A stretch of DNA of 64,000 nucleotides from DMER64 sp964600385 (GCA_964600385.1 CAZRJC010000001.1:186001-250000); one strand, 5' to 3'. Counted from the first letter of the stretch, positions 26,713 to 36,194 are shown. Numbers and translations: made by a program. The notes: generated from the letters alone by a model not told the origin.

Positions 26713-28425
26713 ATGAACGAAGAACTAAACATTGCAGCTGAAGAACGTTCCCTGAATTTCCTGGAAGAAATAATCCGCGAAGACCTGGCACAGGGAAAAC
26801 ATAAAACCATAATTACCCGTTTTCCTCCGGAACCTAACGGATACCTGCACATTGGACATGCCAAGAGTATCTGCCTGAATTTTGGATTGGCCAGGCAATA
26901 CGGGGGGCATACAAATCTTCGTTTTGATGATACCAATCCCACTAAAGAAGATACCGAATACGTAGACTCCATTAAAAATGATATCCGGTGGCTCGGCTTT
27001 TCATGGGCCAACGAATTCTATGCCTCGGACTATTTTGAAAAGCTCTACGAATGGGCACATGAACTCATCAGGAAAGGATTAGCCTACGTGGACGATCAGT
27101 CACAGGAAGAAATAAGGCTCAACAGGGGTACGGTTACCACTCCGGGTGTGAACAGTCCTTACAGGGAAAGAAGCGTGGAAGAAAATGCCGATCTTTTTAC
27201 CCGGATGAGAAACGGAGAATTCCCCGACGGAAGCAAAGTTCTTAGAGCCAAGATAGATATGGCCCATCCGAACATGCTCATGCGGGATCCTCTCATGTAT
27301 CGCATTATCCATACCGAACACCACCGCACGGGAAACAAATGGTGTATCTATCCCATGTATGACTACGCTCACGGGCAATGCGATTCCATAGAAAATATCA
27401 CTCATTCGGTATGCACGTTGGAATTTGACGTGCACAGGCCTTTGTACGACTGGTTTATTGAAAAACTGAACATATTCCCCTCCCACCAGTATGAATTCGC
27501 CAGGCTCAATCTGACCTACACCGTGATGAGCAAAAGAAAGCTGCTTGAACTGGTGCGCCTGGGCCTTGTATCGGGATGGGACGATCCCCGCATGCCTACC
27601 ATCTGCGGGCTGCGCCGTCGCGGATATACACCTTCCAGCATACGCCGTTTTGCAGAAAAGGTTGGCGTTGCAAAAAGAGACAACGTGATTGACCTTTCAC
27701 TCATGGAGTGGTGCCTTCGCGAAGAATTGAACAAAAGCGCCCATCGTCATATGGCGGTTATCGATCCTGTAAAGGTTGTCATTACGAATTATCCGGAAGA
27801 CAGTACGGAATATTTCACTGCTCCCCTCAATCCCGAGGAACCCGAGGCCGGCACCCGTCAAATCCCCTTCACCCGTGAAGTATACATAGAGCGTGACGAT
27901 TTCATGGAAGAACCTCCCAAAAAGTTTTTCCGTCTGCGTCCGGGCGGTGAGGTCCGTCTGAAATATGGCTATATAATTCGTTGCGAGCGTGTAATTAAAG
28001 ACAGTCAGGGTCTGATCACCCAACTGGAATGTACCCTCGATCCGTCATCCCGTCCGGGTTCGGGTGAGTGGCGCAGCGTGAAAGGAACTATTCACTGGGT
28101 TTCCGTTCCGCATGCCCGTAAAGCCGAGGTGAGACTTTTCGACCGTCTGTTCTCTGAACCGTATATGGGATCGATTCCCGAGGGAGATGACTATAAAAAC
28201 TTTCTGAATCCCGAATCGCTGTGCATGAAGGAAGCCTTCATAGACGAAGATCTGGCAGCTCTGGCCGGTAAAGCAACACAGGCACAGGATGAATCCCGTG
28301 CCCGTGTGCAATTTGAACGTCTTGGTTATTTTGTTCCGGATCCCGACAGTACTGAGTTGAAACCCGTATTCAACCGCATATGTACTCTCAAGGATTCTTT
28401 TACTAAAACAATGAATCAGGGCTAG
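26713..28425 (+). CDS. glnS: Glutaminyl-tRNA synthetase
   Basis: 570 aa from the ATG at 26713. Charges tRNA-Gln. Class I signatures: the HIGH equivalent in PPEPNGYLHIGHAKSI and the KMSKS equivalent in VMSKRKLLELV. RFDDTNPTKEDTEYVDSI is typical of GlnRS/GluRS, and the two C-terminal anticodon-binding barrels (about 350-570) are those of GlnRS. Length is normal. The last 4 nt overlap the end of the convergent RNase gene. Confidence 0.96.
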   Translation: MNEELNIAAEERSLNFLEEIIREDLAQGKHKTIITRFPPEPNGYLHIGHAKSICLNFGLARQYGGHTNLRFDDTNPTKEDTEYVDSIKNDIRWLGFSWANEFYASDYFEKLYEWAHELIRKGLAYVDDQSQEEIRLNRGTVTTPGVNSPYRERSVEENADLFTRMRNGEFPDGSKVLRAKIDMAHPNMLMRDPLMYRIIHTEHHRTGNKWCIYPMYDYAHGQCDSIENITHSVCTLEFDVHRPLYDWFIEKLNIFPSHQYEFARLNLTYTVMSKRKLLELVRLGLVSGWDDPRMPTICGLRRRGYTPSSIRRFAEKVGVAKRDNVIDLSLMEWCLREELNKSAHRHMAVIDPVKVVITNYPEDSTEYFTAPLNPEEPEAGTRQIPFTREVYIERDDFMEEPPKKFFRLRPGGEVRLKYGYIIRCERVIKDSQGLITQLECTLDPSSRPGSGEWRSVKGTIHWVSVPHARKAEVRLFDRLFSEPYMGSIPEGDDYKNFLNPESLCMKEAFIDEDLAALAGKATQAQDESRARVQFERLGYFVPDPDSTELKPVFNRICTLKDSFTKTMNQG

Positions 28426-29978
28426 ACTTCAATCTTTTCATCTTTATCGTTCAGCCACCGGGCCTGTGTAACCGCCATTTCCGGCGAGACCCTGACGTTG
28501 AGACGGCAGCCGTACTTCCTGGACCATTTTTTGGCCCTTGAGATTAGCCCTTTTGTAAGATAAGCCTCAACAAAAGGATGTACTTCCAGACTGACGTTTT
28601 TTAGTTGTTTTTCATTGGCAAAAAATGCCAACTGATTTTCAATGTTTTCTGTAAAGAGTAAACTCGGCGCAATTTTCCCTGTGCCATTACAGCTGGGACA
28701 TTTTTCGCTGGTGTTGATTTCCATGGCAGGTCTTACCCTCTGACGGGTGATCTGCATAAGACCAAACTTGGTCAGTGGCAGGATATTGTGCTTGGCACGA
28801 TCCGTTGCCATCAGTTCTGTCATCCGTTTAAACAGCTTCTGCCGGTGTTCCGGGGAATCCATATCAATGAAGTCCACAATAATAATCCCACCCAGATCCC
28901 TCAGTCTCATCTGGCGGGCCAATTCCTCGGCCACTACCATATTCACCTCAAACGCATTGTCTTCCTGGCCCGAAGCCATTTTTGACCTTATTCCGCTGTT
29001 TACGTCTACCACATGAAGTGCTTCTGTATGCTCAATGATAATATAAATACCCTGTCTCAAGGGGACCACCCTTCCAAAAGCGCTTCTGATCTGTTTATTG
29101 ACATCAAAGGCATCGAAAATAGTCTCGGCACCTTTGTATAATTTCACAATTTTTTCTTTTTCAGGAGCTATGGTGGCAATGTAAGAGCAAATTTCTTCAA
29201 ATACGGCCGGGTCATTTACATGAATACTGGTAAAGGTGTCGTTTAACAGATCCCTTATGACAGTAGTAATCCGGCTGTTCTCGGTAAGCAGGCGGCTGGG
29301 AGCTTTGCCTTGTCTGATCACAGACCAGGAGTCTTCCCATTTGCGGATGAGCGCATTCAACTCGGAGTCAAGCACAGCTGCCTTTTTTCCTTCTGCAGCG
29401 GTACGAATGATTAAACCGTAGTTGGGAGGCAGAATACTGTGAACAAGACGTTCCAGTCTGCCGCGCTCTTCTTTCAGCGTAATTTTTGAGGATAGATTGA
29501 CCTTTTCTGAGAAAGGAAGCAGCACCATGTTTCTTCCGGCAATAGAAATATCGGAAGTCAGGCGCGATCCTTTGGTGGAAATAGGTTCTTTTACAATTTG
29601 GACTAATATGGGCTGGCCCACTTTCAGCACATCCGCTATCTTGCCTTCTTTGGGCAACACAGACCCGATCCTGAGACTCGAGTATATCTCGGCGGGTGTT
29701 CCCTGACCGGAAAGTACGTGTTGCGTAAAATAGTTGACGGCACTGAAAGAAAGGCCCAGATCCAGGTAATGGATAAAGGCATCCTTCTCATGCCCTATGT
29801 CAACAAAGGCGGCATTGAGAGCGGGCATGATCTTTTTGACCTTACCCAGATACAGATCACCCACAGAAAAATGTTCGGCACTGGTTTCTTCTTTATGAAG
29901 CTCCATGAGTCGTTTATTTTCCAGCAGTGCTATAGACACTTCAGAAGAACTTACATCAATAATTAGATCTTTCTCCAT
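28422..29978 (-). CDS. rng: Ribonuclease E/G family protein
   Basis: 518 aa endoribonuclease for rRNA maturation and mRNA decay; the size fits RNase G, without the long RNase E scaffold tail. Visible: an S1-like RNA-binding domain (about 35-130, GDLYLGKVKKIMPALNAAF), the catalytic DNase I-like domain with metal ligands in VVDVNSG and GGIIIVDFIDMDSPEHR, and the zinc-link CPSCNGTGK. It follows HU and a 29-residue gene on the same strand. A perfect 11-bp hairpin lies 14 nt before the start codon. Confidence 0.94.
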   Translation of the reverse strand: MEKDLIIDVSSSEVSIALLENKRLMELHKEETSAEHFSVGDLYLGKVKKIMPALNAAFVDIGHEKDAFIHYLDLGLSFSAVNYFTQHVLSGQGTPAEIYSSLRIGSVLPKEGKIADVLKVGQPILVQIVKEPISTKGSRLTSDISIAGRNMVLLPFSEKVNLSSKITLKEERGRLERLVHSILPPNYGLIIRTAAEGKKAAVLDSELNALIRKWEDSWSVIRQGKAPSRLLTENSRITTVIRDLLNDTFTSIHVNDPAVFEEICSYIATIAPEKEKIVKLYKGAETIFDAFDVNKQIRSAFGRVVPLRQGIYIIIEHTEALHVVDVNSGIRSKMASGQEDNAFEVNMVVAEELARQMRLRDLGGIIIVDFIDMDSPEHRQKLFKRMTELMATDRAKHNILPLTKFGLMQITRQRVRPAMEINTSEKCPSCNGTGKIAPSLLFTENIENQLAFFANEKQLKNVSLEVHPFVEAYLTKGLISRAKKWSRKYGCRLNVRVSPEMAVTQARWLNDKDEKIEV

Positions 29979-29992
29979 TCTTCTTTAAATAA

Positions 29993-30033
29993 GAAACCTA
30001 AAGTGTCCTTTGTAAAAAGTAGCTTTAGGTTTC
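29993..30033 (-). promoter_or_regulatory. Hairpin in the leader of the RNase E/G gene
   Basis: The arms GAAACCTAAAG (29993-30003) and CTTTAGGTTTC (30023-30033) are perfectly complementary over 11 bp with a 19-nt loop. No U-run follows on the minus strand, so it is not a normal terminator. It lies between the 29-residue gene and the RNase start. It could be an RNase processing site or an autoregulatory element (inference). Confidence 0.55.
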
Positions 30034-30059
30034 CGTGGTTCATCAGACATCTTAATGGC

Positions 30060-30149
30060 TTATTTCTTTTTATGACGATTCTTGCGCAAACGTTTTTTCC
30101 GTTTGTGCGTTGCCATTTTATGTCTTTTACGTTTTTTTCCGCTTGGCAT
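30060..30149 (-). CDS. 29-residue very basic ribosomal-protein-like peptide (AURKAIP1/COX24-like)
   Basis: Reads MPSGKKRKRHKMATHKRKKR followed by LRKNRHKKK: 29 residues, more than half Lys or Arg, with a proper ATG and TAA. It matches the pattern of the tiny Bacteroidota proteins annotated as AURKAIP1/COX24-domain (relatives of mitochondrial ribosomal protein mS38). It lies 8 nt after the HU gene and upstream of the RNase E/G gene, a believable translation/RNA operon. Whether it is one of the extra ribosomal proteins reported for Bacteroidota ribosomes cannot be decided here. Confidence 0.82.
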   Translation of the reverse strand: MPSGKKRKRHKMATHKRKKRLRKNRHKKK

Positions 30150-30157
30150 AGTAATGA

Positions 30158-30442
30158 TTATTTAACACTGTTTTTTACCTTATTCATGAAAACTTTAGCG
30201 GGCTTAAAAGCGGGGATAAAGTGTTCGGGAATCACTATAGTTGTATTCTTAGAAATGTTGCGGGCTGTCTTGCGTGCACGTTTCTTGAGGATAAAGCTGC
30301 CAAAACCACGGAGATAAACGTTCTTGTTCTGGGCTAAAGAGCCTTTTACATTCTCCATGAAGCATTCCACCACTTTTTGAACGGCGATTTTTTCCATGCC
30401 GGTTGTCTTGGCAATTTCGTTTACGATGTCAGCTTTAGTCAT
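30158..30442 (-). CDS. HU/IHF-family DNA-binding protein
   Basis: 94 aa nucleoid protein. The N-terminal helices MTKADIVNEIAKTTGMEKIA, the beta-arm segment LRGFGSFILKKRARKTARN, and the arm tip and C-terminus VIPEHFIPAFKPAK are canonical for HU. It is the first gene of the HU - small basic protein - RNase E/G unit, with its own promoter box about 53 nt upstream. Confidence 0.95.
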   Translation of the reverse strand: MTKADIVNEIAKTTGMEKIAVQKVVECFMENVKGSLAQNKNVYLRGFGSFILKKRARKTARNISKNTTIVIPEHFIPAFKPAKVFMNKVKNSVK

Positions 30443-30495
30443 AATACTTTTGTTTTTGATGTTATTATTGAATCAATTGAGTTCCAAATGGACTG

Positions 30496-30503
30496 CAAAA
30501 GTA
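30496..30503 (-). promoter_or_regulatory. -7 promoter box for the HU operon
   Basis: TACTTTTG on the minus strand, 53 nt before the HU ATG, giving an ordinary-length leader. Confidence 0.55.
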
Positions 30504-30565
30504 ATATTTAATTCTAAATATCAAGACGTTTCCTGCAAAAAAAGAAGAAAAACAAGTCAAAGGAG

Positions 30566-30573
30566 TATCTTTG
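30566..30573 (+). promoter_or_regulatory. -7 promoter box for mutY
   Basis: TATCTTTG, exactly 4 nt before the mutY ATG at 30578. Predicts a leaderless mRNA. Confidence 0.6.
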
Positions 30574-30577
30574 ATAT

Positions 30578-31639
30578 ATGGATTTTACTGAAACATTACT
30601 GGCCTGGTATATGGAGCACCGGAGGGATTTACCCTGGCAATCCGGACAAAACCCCTATTATATATGGGTATCCGAAATTATTCTGCAGCAAACACGTGTC
30701 TCTCAAGGACTTGACTATTATCACAGGTTTATTGCCGCTTTTCCTACTGTCCAGGATCTGGCCCGGGCAAAAGAAGATGATGTCCTCAAAGTATGGCAGG
30801 GTCTGGGGTATTATTCAAGAGCACGAAATATGCACCGGACGGCACAGGCAGTTGCAGACCATTACGGAGGAGTCTTTCCGCAGGAGGTTGATCAGTTGAA
30901 AAAACTCCGGGGCATAGGACCCTATACTGCGGCTGCCGTGGCCTCCTTTGCATTCAACCGGCCGGTGGCTGCCCTGGATGGCAACGGCTCCCGGATATTA
31001 GCCCGTTTTTTTGGTCTGGATCTTTCTCCCAAGTCCGCTCCGGGAAAAAGAAAATTTGCCGAATTGGCTGAAAATCTGCTTCCTAAAGACAGGAGTGGTC
31101 ACTTTAACCAGGCACTTATGGATTTTGGGTCCCTTGTCTGCATGCCCAGACCGGACTGCGTACAATGTCCTTTACAGGATGCCTGTACGGCATACAATAC
31201 TGATACGGTATTGCTCCTTCCGGCAGGAAAAACAAAAACGGCTGTCAGGGATCGTTACTTCAACTACCTCCATCTGGAATGGGATGGAAAAACGTTTATC
31301 GGGCAGCGGAAAGAAAAAGACATCTGGCAGGGGCTCTATGAATTTCCTCTAATTGAAACTACGTGCAGGGTGGATATGGAACAACTGGTAGCCCATGAAC
31401 GGTTTAAGGAGATTATACAAGACAATTCATTTGTTCTTCTTAAGACCTGGGAACCGGAGGTCCACAAACTGAGCCACCGGAATATTTCCGCCGTATTTTT
31501 CCGCATAAAGATTCAAAATGTAAGTACCACATTACAAAACGATTATTTATGTATTCGACAGGAAGCTATCACGGAATATGCTGTTTCCAGACTGACAGAG
31601 AAATATTTGAATTTTTTGCATATTTTTGTTGACTTATGA
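30578..31639 (+). CDS. mutY: A/G-specific adenine glycosylase MutY
   Basis: 353 aa. Removes adenine mispaired with 8-oxoguanine. Catalytic Glu33 (SEIILQQTRV), the helix-hairpin-helix LRGIGPYTAAAVASFAF and catalytic Asp134 (ALDGNGSRILARF) are visible. The Fe-S ligands are Cys188, Cys194, Cys197 and Cys203, spaced 5-2-5. The usual MutY spacing is 6-2-5, so one residue is missing from the first loop. The C-terminal NUDIX-like 8-oxoG recognition domain is present (about 225-345). The stop overlaps the next start (ATGA). Confidence 0.95.
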   Translation: MDFTETLLAWYMEHRRDLPWQSGQNPYYIWVSEIILQQTRVSQGLDYYHRFIAAFPTVQDLARAKEDDVLKVWQGLGYYSRARNMHRTAQAVADHYGGVFPQEVDQLKKLRGIGPYTAAAVASFAFNRPVAALDGNGSRILARFFGLDLSPKSAPGKRKFAELAENLLPKDRSGHFNQALMDFGSLVCMPRPDCVQCPLQDACTAYNTDTVLLLPAGKTKTAVRDRYFNYLHLEWDGKTFIGQRKEKDIWQGLYEFPLIETTCRVDMEQLVAHERFKEIIQDNSFVLLKTWEPEVHKLSHRNISAVFFRIKIQNVSTTLQNDYLCIRQEAITEYAVSRLTEKYLNFLHIFVDL

Positions 31640-33051
31640 AAGCGCCCTTCGTCCGGATTGTATTTCTTATCTTTTTCAGCCTGGTGCTGTCGTTACAATC
31701 TGTAACAGCACAACCTGTGAAAATTGGCAGGATTGTCCTGACGGGAAATCACATTACAAAAGATTTTATCATTCTAAGGGAGCTGCCTTTTACGTCCGGC
31801 GATACGGTTGACCAGTCTGCACTGCCCGATCTGGTGAAACGCGGACGTGAAAATCTGAACAATCTCCTGTTATTCAATTTTGTTGATATTGTTCTTGAAC
31901 AGGATGCCGGCCAACCGGAAATTGCAGGTGTGAACATATCTGTAGAAGAAAGATGGTATGTATGGCCTCTTGTAGAAATAAAACTGGAAGAACGGAACCT
32001 GAGCACCTGGTTGCAGCATTGGGATTTTACAAAAATAACGCTGGAGGGTGGTGTCAGAATTGACAATTTTCTGGGGCTGAAACATAAATTGGTTGTATCG
32101 GTCCACGGAGGGTATCAATGGGGAGCCTTCCTTGGTTACCGGGACATTTCTCTTGACCGTGAAGGTAAACATTTTATCAGCCTGGACGTACAAGGTAATA
32201 TCAGCCACAACATAGACGCTTTTACCCGGGATGACAAACCTGCACGTTTCAATATTCCCGGAATCATTCTGGAAACCAAGGTGGAAAGTAAGATCAATTA
32301 CTCTTACAGGCCCGATATCAGGACTATTCATAATATTACTTTCTTACACGAATTCACCAGGCTTGCAGATACGGTTCTGCTGCTCAATCCGAACTATTGG
32401 GGGGATAACAAGACCCGGCGTAATGCATTCAGATTGAATTACTATTACCGCCTCGACCAAAGGGATTATCATCCCTACCCTCTTAATGGTTACTATGTAA
32501 GGGCCGGTGTGAATACCTATATTTCCTCAGACGCTTCTGTACGCTATGCCCAGGTCACTCTTGGCCTGCAATATTTCAAACAGCTGGCAGAATCGCGCTG
32601 GTATATATCCACCGTTTTCTCGGGAGGCCTTTCTTTTTCCAACGCTCAGGTCTATATACTGGAAAAAGCCATTGGATACGATCATAACATGTTAAGGGGA
32701 TATGAATATACCGTTGCCGACGGGCAGTCGTTCATGGTATCCAACAACACTTTGAAATACAACATTCTGCCTAAAAAGACGTTTACTCTAAACTGGCTGT
32801 CCTGGCTGCCCAAGTTCAGCAAAATCCATCTTTCCATTTATGCCAATGCCCATTTTGACATGGGATATGCCTATAATAAATCTGTCTATCCCGTTCATAC
32901 GCTAAATACGCTCAGTAACCAGTTTCTTTTTGCAGGAGGCCTGGGGCTGGATATAGTCACCTACTATGATCTGGTCCTCGGTTTTGATTATTCAATAAAC
33001 AAGCAGGGAAGAGACGGATTCTTTTTCTCCATTAAAGTACCTTTTATCTGA
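31636..33051 (+). CDS. BamA/TamA-like outer-membrane protein with POTRA domain
   Basis: 471 aa with a signal peptide ending VTAQ. One POTRA-like unit (VKIGRIVLTGNHITKDFIIL, about 28-115) is followed by a beta barrel of about 350 residues ending in aromatic FFFSIKVPFI. This fits the Omp85 superfamily but is much shorter than BamA, which has five POTRA domains. Such short forms may assemble or export specific outer-membrane proteins; the role is unknown. It is translationally coupled to mutY through ATGA and is 59 nt before lon. Confidence 0.8.
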   Translation: MKAPFVRIVFLIFFSLVLSLQSVTAQPVKIGRIVLTGNHITKDFIILRELPFTSGDTVDQSALPDLVKRGRENLNNLLLFNFVDIVLEQDAGQPEIAGVNISVEERWYVWPLVEIKLEERNLSTWLQHWDFTKITLEGGVRIDNFLGLKHKLVVSVHGGYQWGAFLGYRDISLDREGKHFISLDVQGNISHNIDAFTRDDKPARFNIPGIILETKVESKINYSYRPDIRTIHNITFLHEFTRLADTVLLLNPNYWGDNKTRRNAFRLNYYYRLDQRDYHPYPLNGYYVRAGVNTYISSDASVRYAQVTLGLQYFKQLAESRWYISTVFSGGLSFSNAQVYILEKAIGYDHNMLRGYEYTVADGQSFMVSNNTLKYNILPKKTFTLNWLSWLPKFSKIHLSIYANAHFDMGYAYNKSVYPVHTLNTLSNQFLFAGGLGLDIVTYYDLVLGFDYSINKQGRDGFFFSIKVPFI

Positions 33052-33110
33052 TCTTGCGCCAAAATGTCAGCTACTGCCTGTGGCACGAAGATTGACAAGA
33101 AAAAAGTGCT

Positions 33111-35504
33111 ATGAATATAACATTGAGTGATAAAATGACGGTTATCCCCTTGATGGAAATGCAAGTGGATGAATCACCGGAGAATACGAAAGAGGATGAT
33201 TTTCCTAAAACGCTGCCTTTGCTCATTCTGCGCAATGCGGTGTTGTTCCCGGGAACGCTAATTCCCATAACAGTAGGAAGGGAAAAATCTATTAAACTCG
33301 TACGTGAAAGCTATTCCGGTGACAAATGGGTGGGAACGGTCACGCAACTGGACCCGCAGGAGGACAACCCCGGACCTGATGAGATAAGCACATATGGCTG
33401 TCTTGCCAGGATATTAAAGATTATTGAAATGCCCGAAGGAGGCATTACGGTCATATTACACGGCAGCCGCCGTTTTAAAATAGACAGGATAGTACAGAGC
33501 GAACCTTATTATGCTGCTGAGATAGAATACCAGCCTGAGCTTCTTCCCAGGGAAGACGATGACAGTTATAAAATCGTTATTGAAGGAATAAAAGACGTTG
33601 CCGCCCAGATCTTTCAGCTTACTCCGAGCATTCCGCGCGAAGCCGAATTTGCTTTAAAGAATATAGATAACCAAGCGTTCCTGGTTAATTTTGTGGCTTC
33701 GAACATATATTTCGACGGCACAAAGGACAAACTGAATCTGCTGGCCATCAATTCCCTGAAAGACAGGGCTTCGCTGCTGCTCGAATATCTGTATAAACAT
33801 CTGGAACTGCTTAAGTTCAAAGAACAGATTCATCAGAAAGTAAGGGGGGAAATAGATCAGCAACAGAAAGAGTATTACCTGAGTAACCAGCTGAAAACCA
33901 TTCAGGATGAACTGGGGATTACTCAGGACATGGAAGAGATAGATGAGCTCAGGGAGAAAGCCGCTTTAAAGAAATGGAGTGACGAAGTAGCTGAAGTGTT
34001 TGAAAAAGAAATGCAGAAGCTGGAAAGATCCAACCCCCATCAACCCGATTACGGCATGCAGTTAAACTACCTGCAGTTTCTGGTAGATCTGCCATGGGGA
34101 GAATACAGCAAGGACAAACTGGATCTTAAGCGCGCACGCAAGATTCTGGATCAGGACCATTCCGGTCTGGATACAGTAAAGGAAAGAATTCTGGAACACC
34201 TTGCCGTTCTTAAACTTAAAGGAGATCTTAAATCCCCCATCCTTTGCCTGTACGGGCCTCCGGGTGTGGGCAAAACATCTTTGGGCCGATCGGTAGCAAG
34301 GGCTCTTGGCAGAAATTTTGCGCGTATTTCCCTGGGGGGTCTCCATGACGAATCTGAGATCAGGGGTCACAGGCGTACTTATATAGGTGCCATGCCGGGG
34401 CGAATCATCCAAAGTATCAAGAGAAGCAAAACATCCAACCCGGTAATTGTATTGGATGAAATTGACAAAGTGGGTGCCGATTTCAGAGGCGATCCGTCTT
34501 CGGCATTGCTTGAGGTACTGGATCCGGAACAAAACAACACGTTCCATGACAATTACCTGGATATTGACTATGATCTGTCCAAGGTATTATTCATTACTAC
34601 AGCCAATAATGTCGGTAATATCCAGCCGGCCCTCAGGGACCGTATGGAAATGATTCCCATCGCAGGCTATCTTGCAGAAGAAAAACGTCTTATCGCACAA
34701 AAACACTTACTGCCAAAACAGCTGGAAGCCAACGGTCTTACATCGGCCCAGCTGAAACTCAACAAACAGGCTATTGATGTTATAATCAACGAGTACACAC
34801 GTGAGTCCGGTGTGAGGAACCTCGATAAACAACTGGCAAAAATCGCCCGGAACATAGCCAAAAAAATTGCCTTCGAAGAAGAATACAATCCTGCACTAAC
34901 CCCGGACAATGTACGGGAAATCCTGGGAGTACAACGAATCATTCAGGATGTGCAGAAAGGCAACGAGTTCCCCGGCGTTGTTACCGGTCTGGCCTGGACC
35001 GAGGTGGGAGGCGAAATCCTGTTTGTGGAATCGAGCCTCAGTAAAGGAAAAGGCACCCTCACCACTACCGGGAATCTGGGCGACGTGATGAAAGAATCGG
35101 CCATTATTTCCCAACAATACCTGAGGGCTCATGCCTCATTGCTCGGCCTCGACGCAGAAGTATTTGAAAAGACAGACATACATCTTCATGTTCCGGAAGG
35201 AGCCATTCCCAAAGATGGTCCATCGGCGGGTATCACCATGATCTGTTCCATGGCCAGTGCTTTTATGAACAAAACCATAAAGTCAGGAATTGCCATGACC
35301 GGTGAAATCACCCTGCGTGGCCGGTTGCTGCCTGTGGGCGGTATCAAGGAGAAAATACTTGCGGCCAAACGCTCCGGCATAAAAACCATTATCATGTCCG
35401 AAGAAAACAGGAAAGATATTGAAGAGATCAAACCCGATTTCATAAAAGGACTGGATTTCAAATTCATGAAGACCATTCCCGAAGTTCTGGAATATGTACT
35501 TTAA
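33111..35504 (+). CDS. lon: Lon protease
   Basis: 797 aa ATP-dependent serine protease for misfolded and regulatory proteins. N-terminal LAN domain (LPLLILRNAVLFPGTLIP, about 35-240), AAA+ domain with Walker A GPPGVGKTSLG and Walker B VIVLDEIDK, and a protease domain with the Ser-Lys dyad Ser705 (PKDGPSAGITM) and Lys748 (GGIKEK). Length is normal. It lies 59 nt after the Omp85-like gene and 2 nt before ung. No TAnnTTTG box is seen in that gap, only a short TGTCA/TGACA inverted repeat. Confidence 0.97.
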   Translation: MNITLSDKMTVIPLMEMQVDESPENTKEDDFPKTLPLLILRNAVLFPGTLIPITVGREKSIKLVRESYSGDKWVGTVTQLDPQEDNPGPDEISTYGCLARILKIIEMPEGGITVILHGSRRFKIDRIVQSEPYYAAEIEYQPELLPREDDDSYKIVIEGIKDVAAQIFQLTPSIPREAEFALKNIDNQAFLVNFVASNIYFDGTKDKLNLLAINSLKDRASLLLEYLYKHLELLKFKEQIHQKVRGEIDQQQKEYYLSNQLKTIQDELGITQDMEEIDELREKAALKKWSDEVAEVFEKEMQKLERSNPHQPDYGMQLNYLQFLVDLPWGEYSKDKLDLKRARKILDQDHSGLDTVKERILEHLAVLKLKGDLKSPILCLYGPPGVGKTSLGRSVARALGRNFARISLGGLHDESEIRGHRRTYIGAMPGRIIQSIKRSKTSNPVIVLDEIDKVGADFRGDPSSALLEVLDPEQNNTFHDNYLDIDYDLSKVLFITTANNVGNIQPALRDRMEMIPIAGYLAEEKRLIAQKHLLPKQLEANGLTSAQLKLNKQAIDVIINEYTRESGVRNLDKQLAKIARNIAKKIAFEEEYNPALTPDNVREILGVQRIIQDVQKGNEFPGVVTGLAWTEVGGEILFVESSLSKGKGTLTTTGNLGDVMKESAIISQQYLRAHASLLGLDAEVFEKTDIHLHVPEGAIPKDGPSAGITMICSMASAFMNKTIKSGIAMTGEITLRGRLLPVGGIKEKILAAKRSGIKTIIMSEENRKDIEEIKPDFIKGLDFKFMKTIPEVLEYVL

Positions 35505-35506
35505 CT

Positions 35507-36175
35507 ATGGATGTAAGAATTGAACCCGGCTGGAAAGAAGTTCTCAAACCCGAATTTGAGAAAGCCTATTTTGCCGGGATCTCTTCTTTTCTCCACGAAG
35601 AGCTGAATAATGGCAAGGTCATCTATCCCCCTGCAAAGCTCATTTTCAACGCATTTGAACAAACTCCGTTTGACAGTCTGAAAGTGCTGTTGCTGGGACA
35701 GGACCCGTATCACCAGCCCGGACAGGCGCACGGTCTGTCCTTCTCGGTCCCTTACGGGACTCCTCAGCCTCCGTCGCTTCGTACCGTTTTTACCGAAATG
35801 CAGGACGATATTGGCATTCTTCCTCCGGCTCACGGATGTCTTGAGAAATGGGCCCGGCAAGGTGTCATGTTACTAAACGCCGTCCTTACGGTAGAAGCCG
35901 GGAAACCTGCCTCACACGGCAATATCGGATGGATGCAATTTACCGATGCCGTGATCTCTGCCGTTTCTGCCAGAAAAGAACACGTTGTTTTTCTCCTGTG
36001 GGGTAATTTCGCACGCAGCAAAAAAGCCCTGATTGATCCTTCCCGCCATTATATTCTGGAAGCTGCACACCCGTCTCCACTGGCCAGAGGCGCATTTTAC
36101 GGATCCAGGCCATTTTCTCAAGCAAACAGGTATTTACAGGCCAACGGGATTTCTCCTGTTGACTGGAGTTTGTGA
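35507..36175 (+). CDS. ung: Uracil-DNA glycosylase
   Basis: 222 aa family 1 UDG. Removes uracil from DNA. Signatures: the catalytic water-activating loop LLGQDPYHQPGQAHGLSFSV, then VLLNAVLTVEAGKPASH and the minor-groove loop AAHPSPLARG. Length is normal. It starts 2 nt after the lon stop, so co-expression with lon is likely. Confidence 0.96.
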   Translation: MDVRIEPGWKEVLKPEFEKAYFAGISSFLHEELNNGKVIYPPAKLIFNAFEQTPFDSLKVLLLGQDPYHQPGQAHGLSFSVPYGTPQPPSLRTVFTEMQDDIGILPPAHGCLEKWARQGVMLLNAVLTVEAGKPASHGNIGWMQFTDAVISAVSARKEHVVFLLWGNFARSKKALIDPSRHYILEAAHPSPLARGAFYGSRPFSQANRYLQANGISPVDWSL

Positions 36176-36194
36176 TTTCTATTGAATAATTTCT

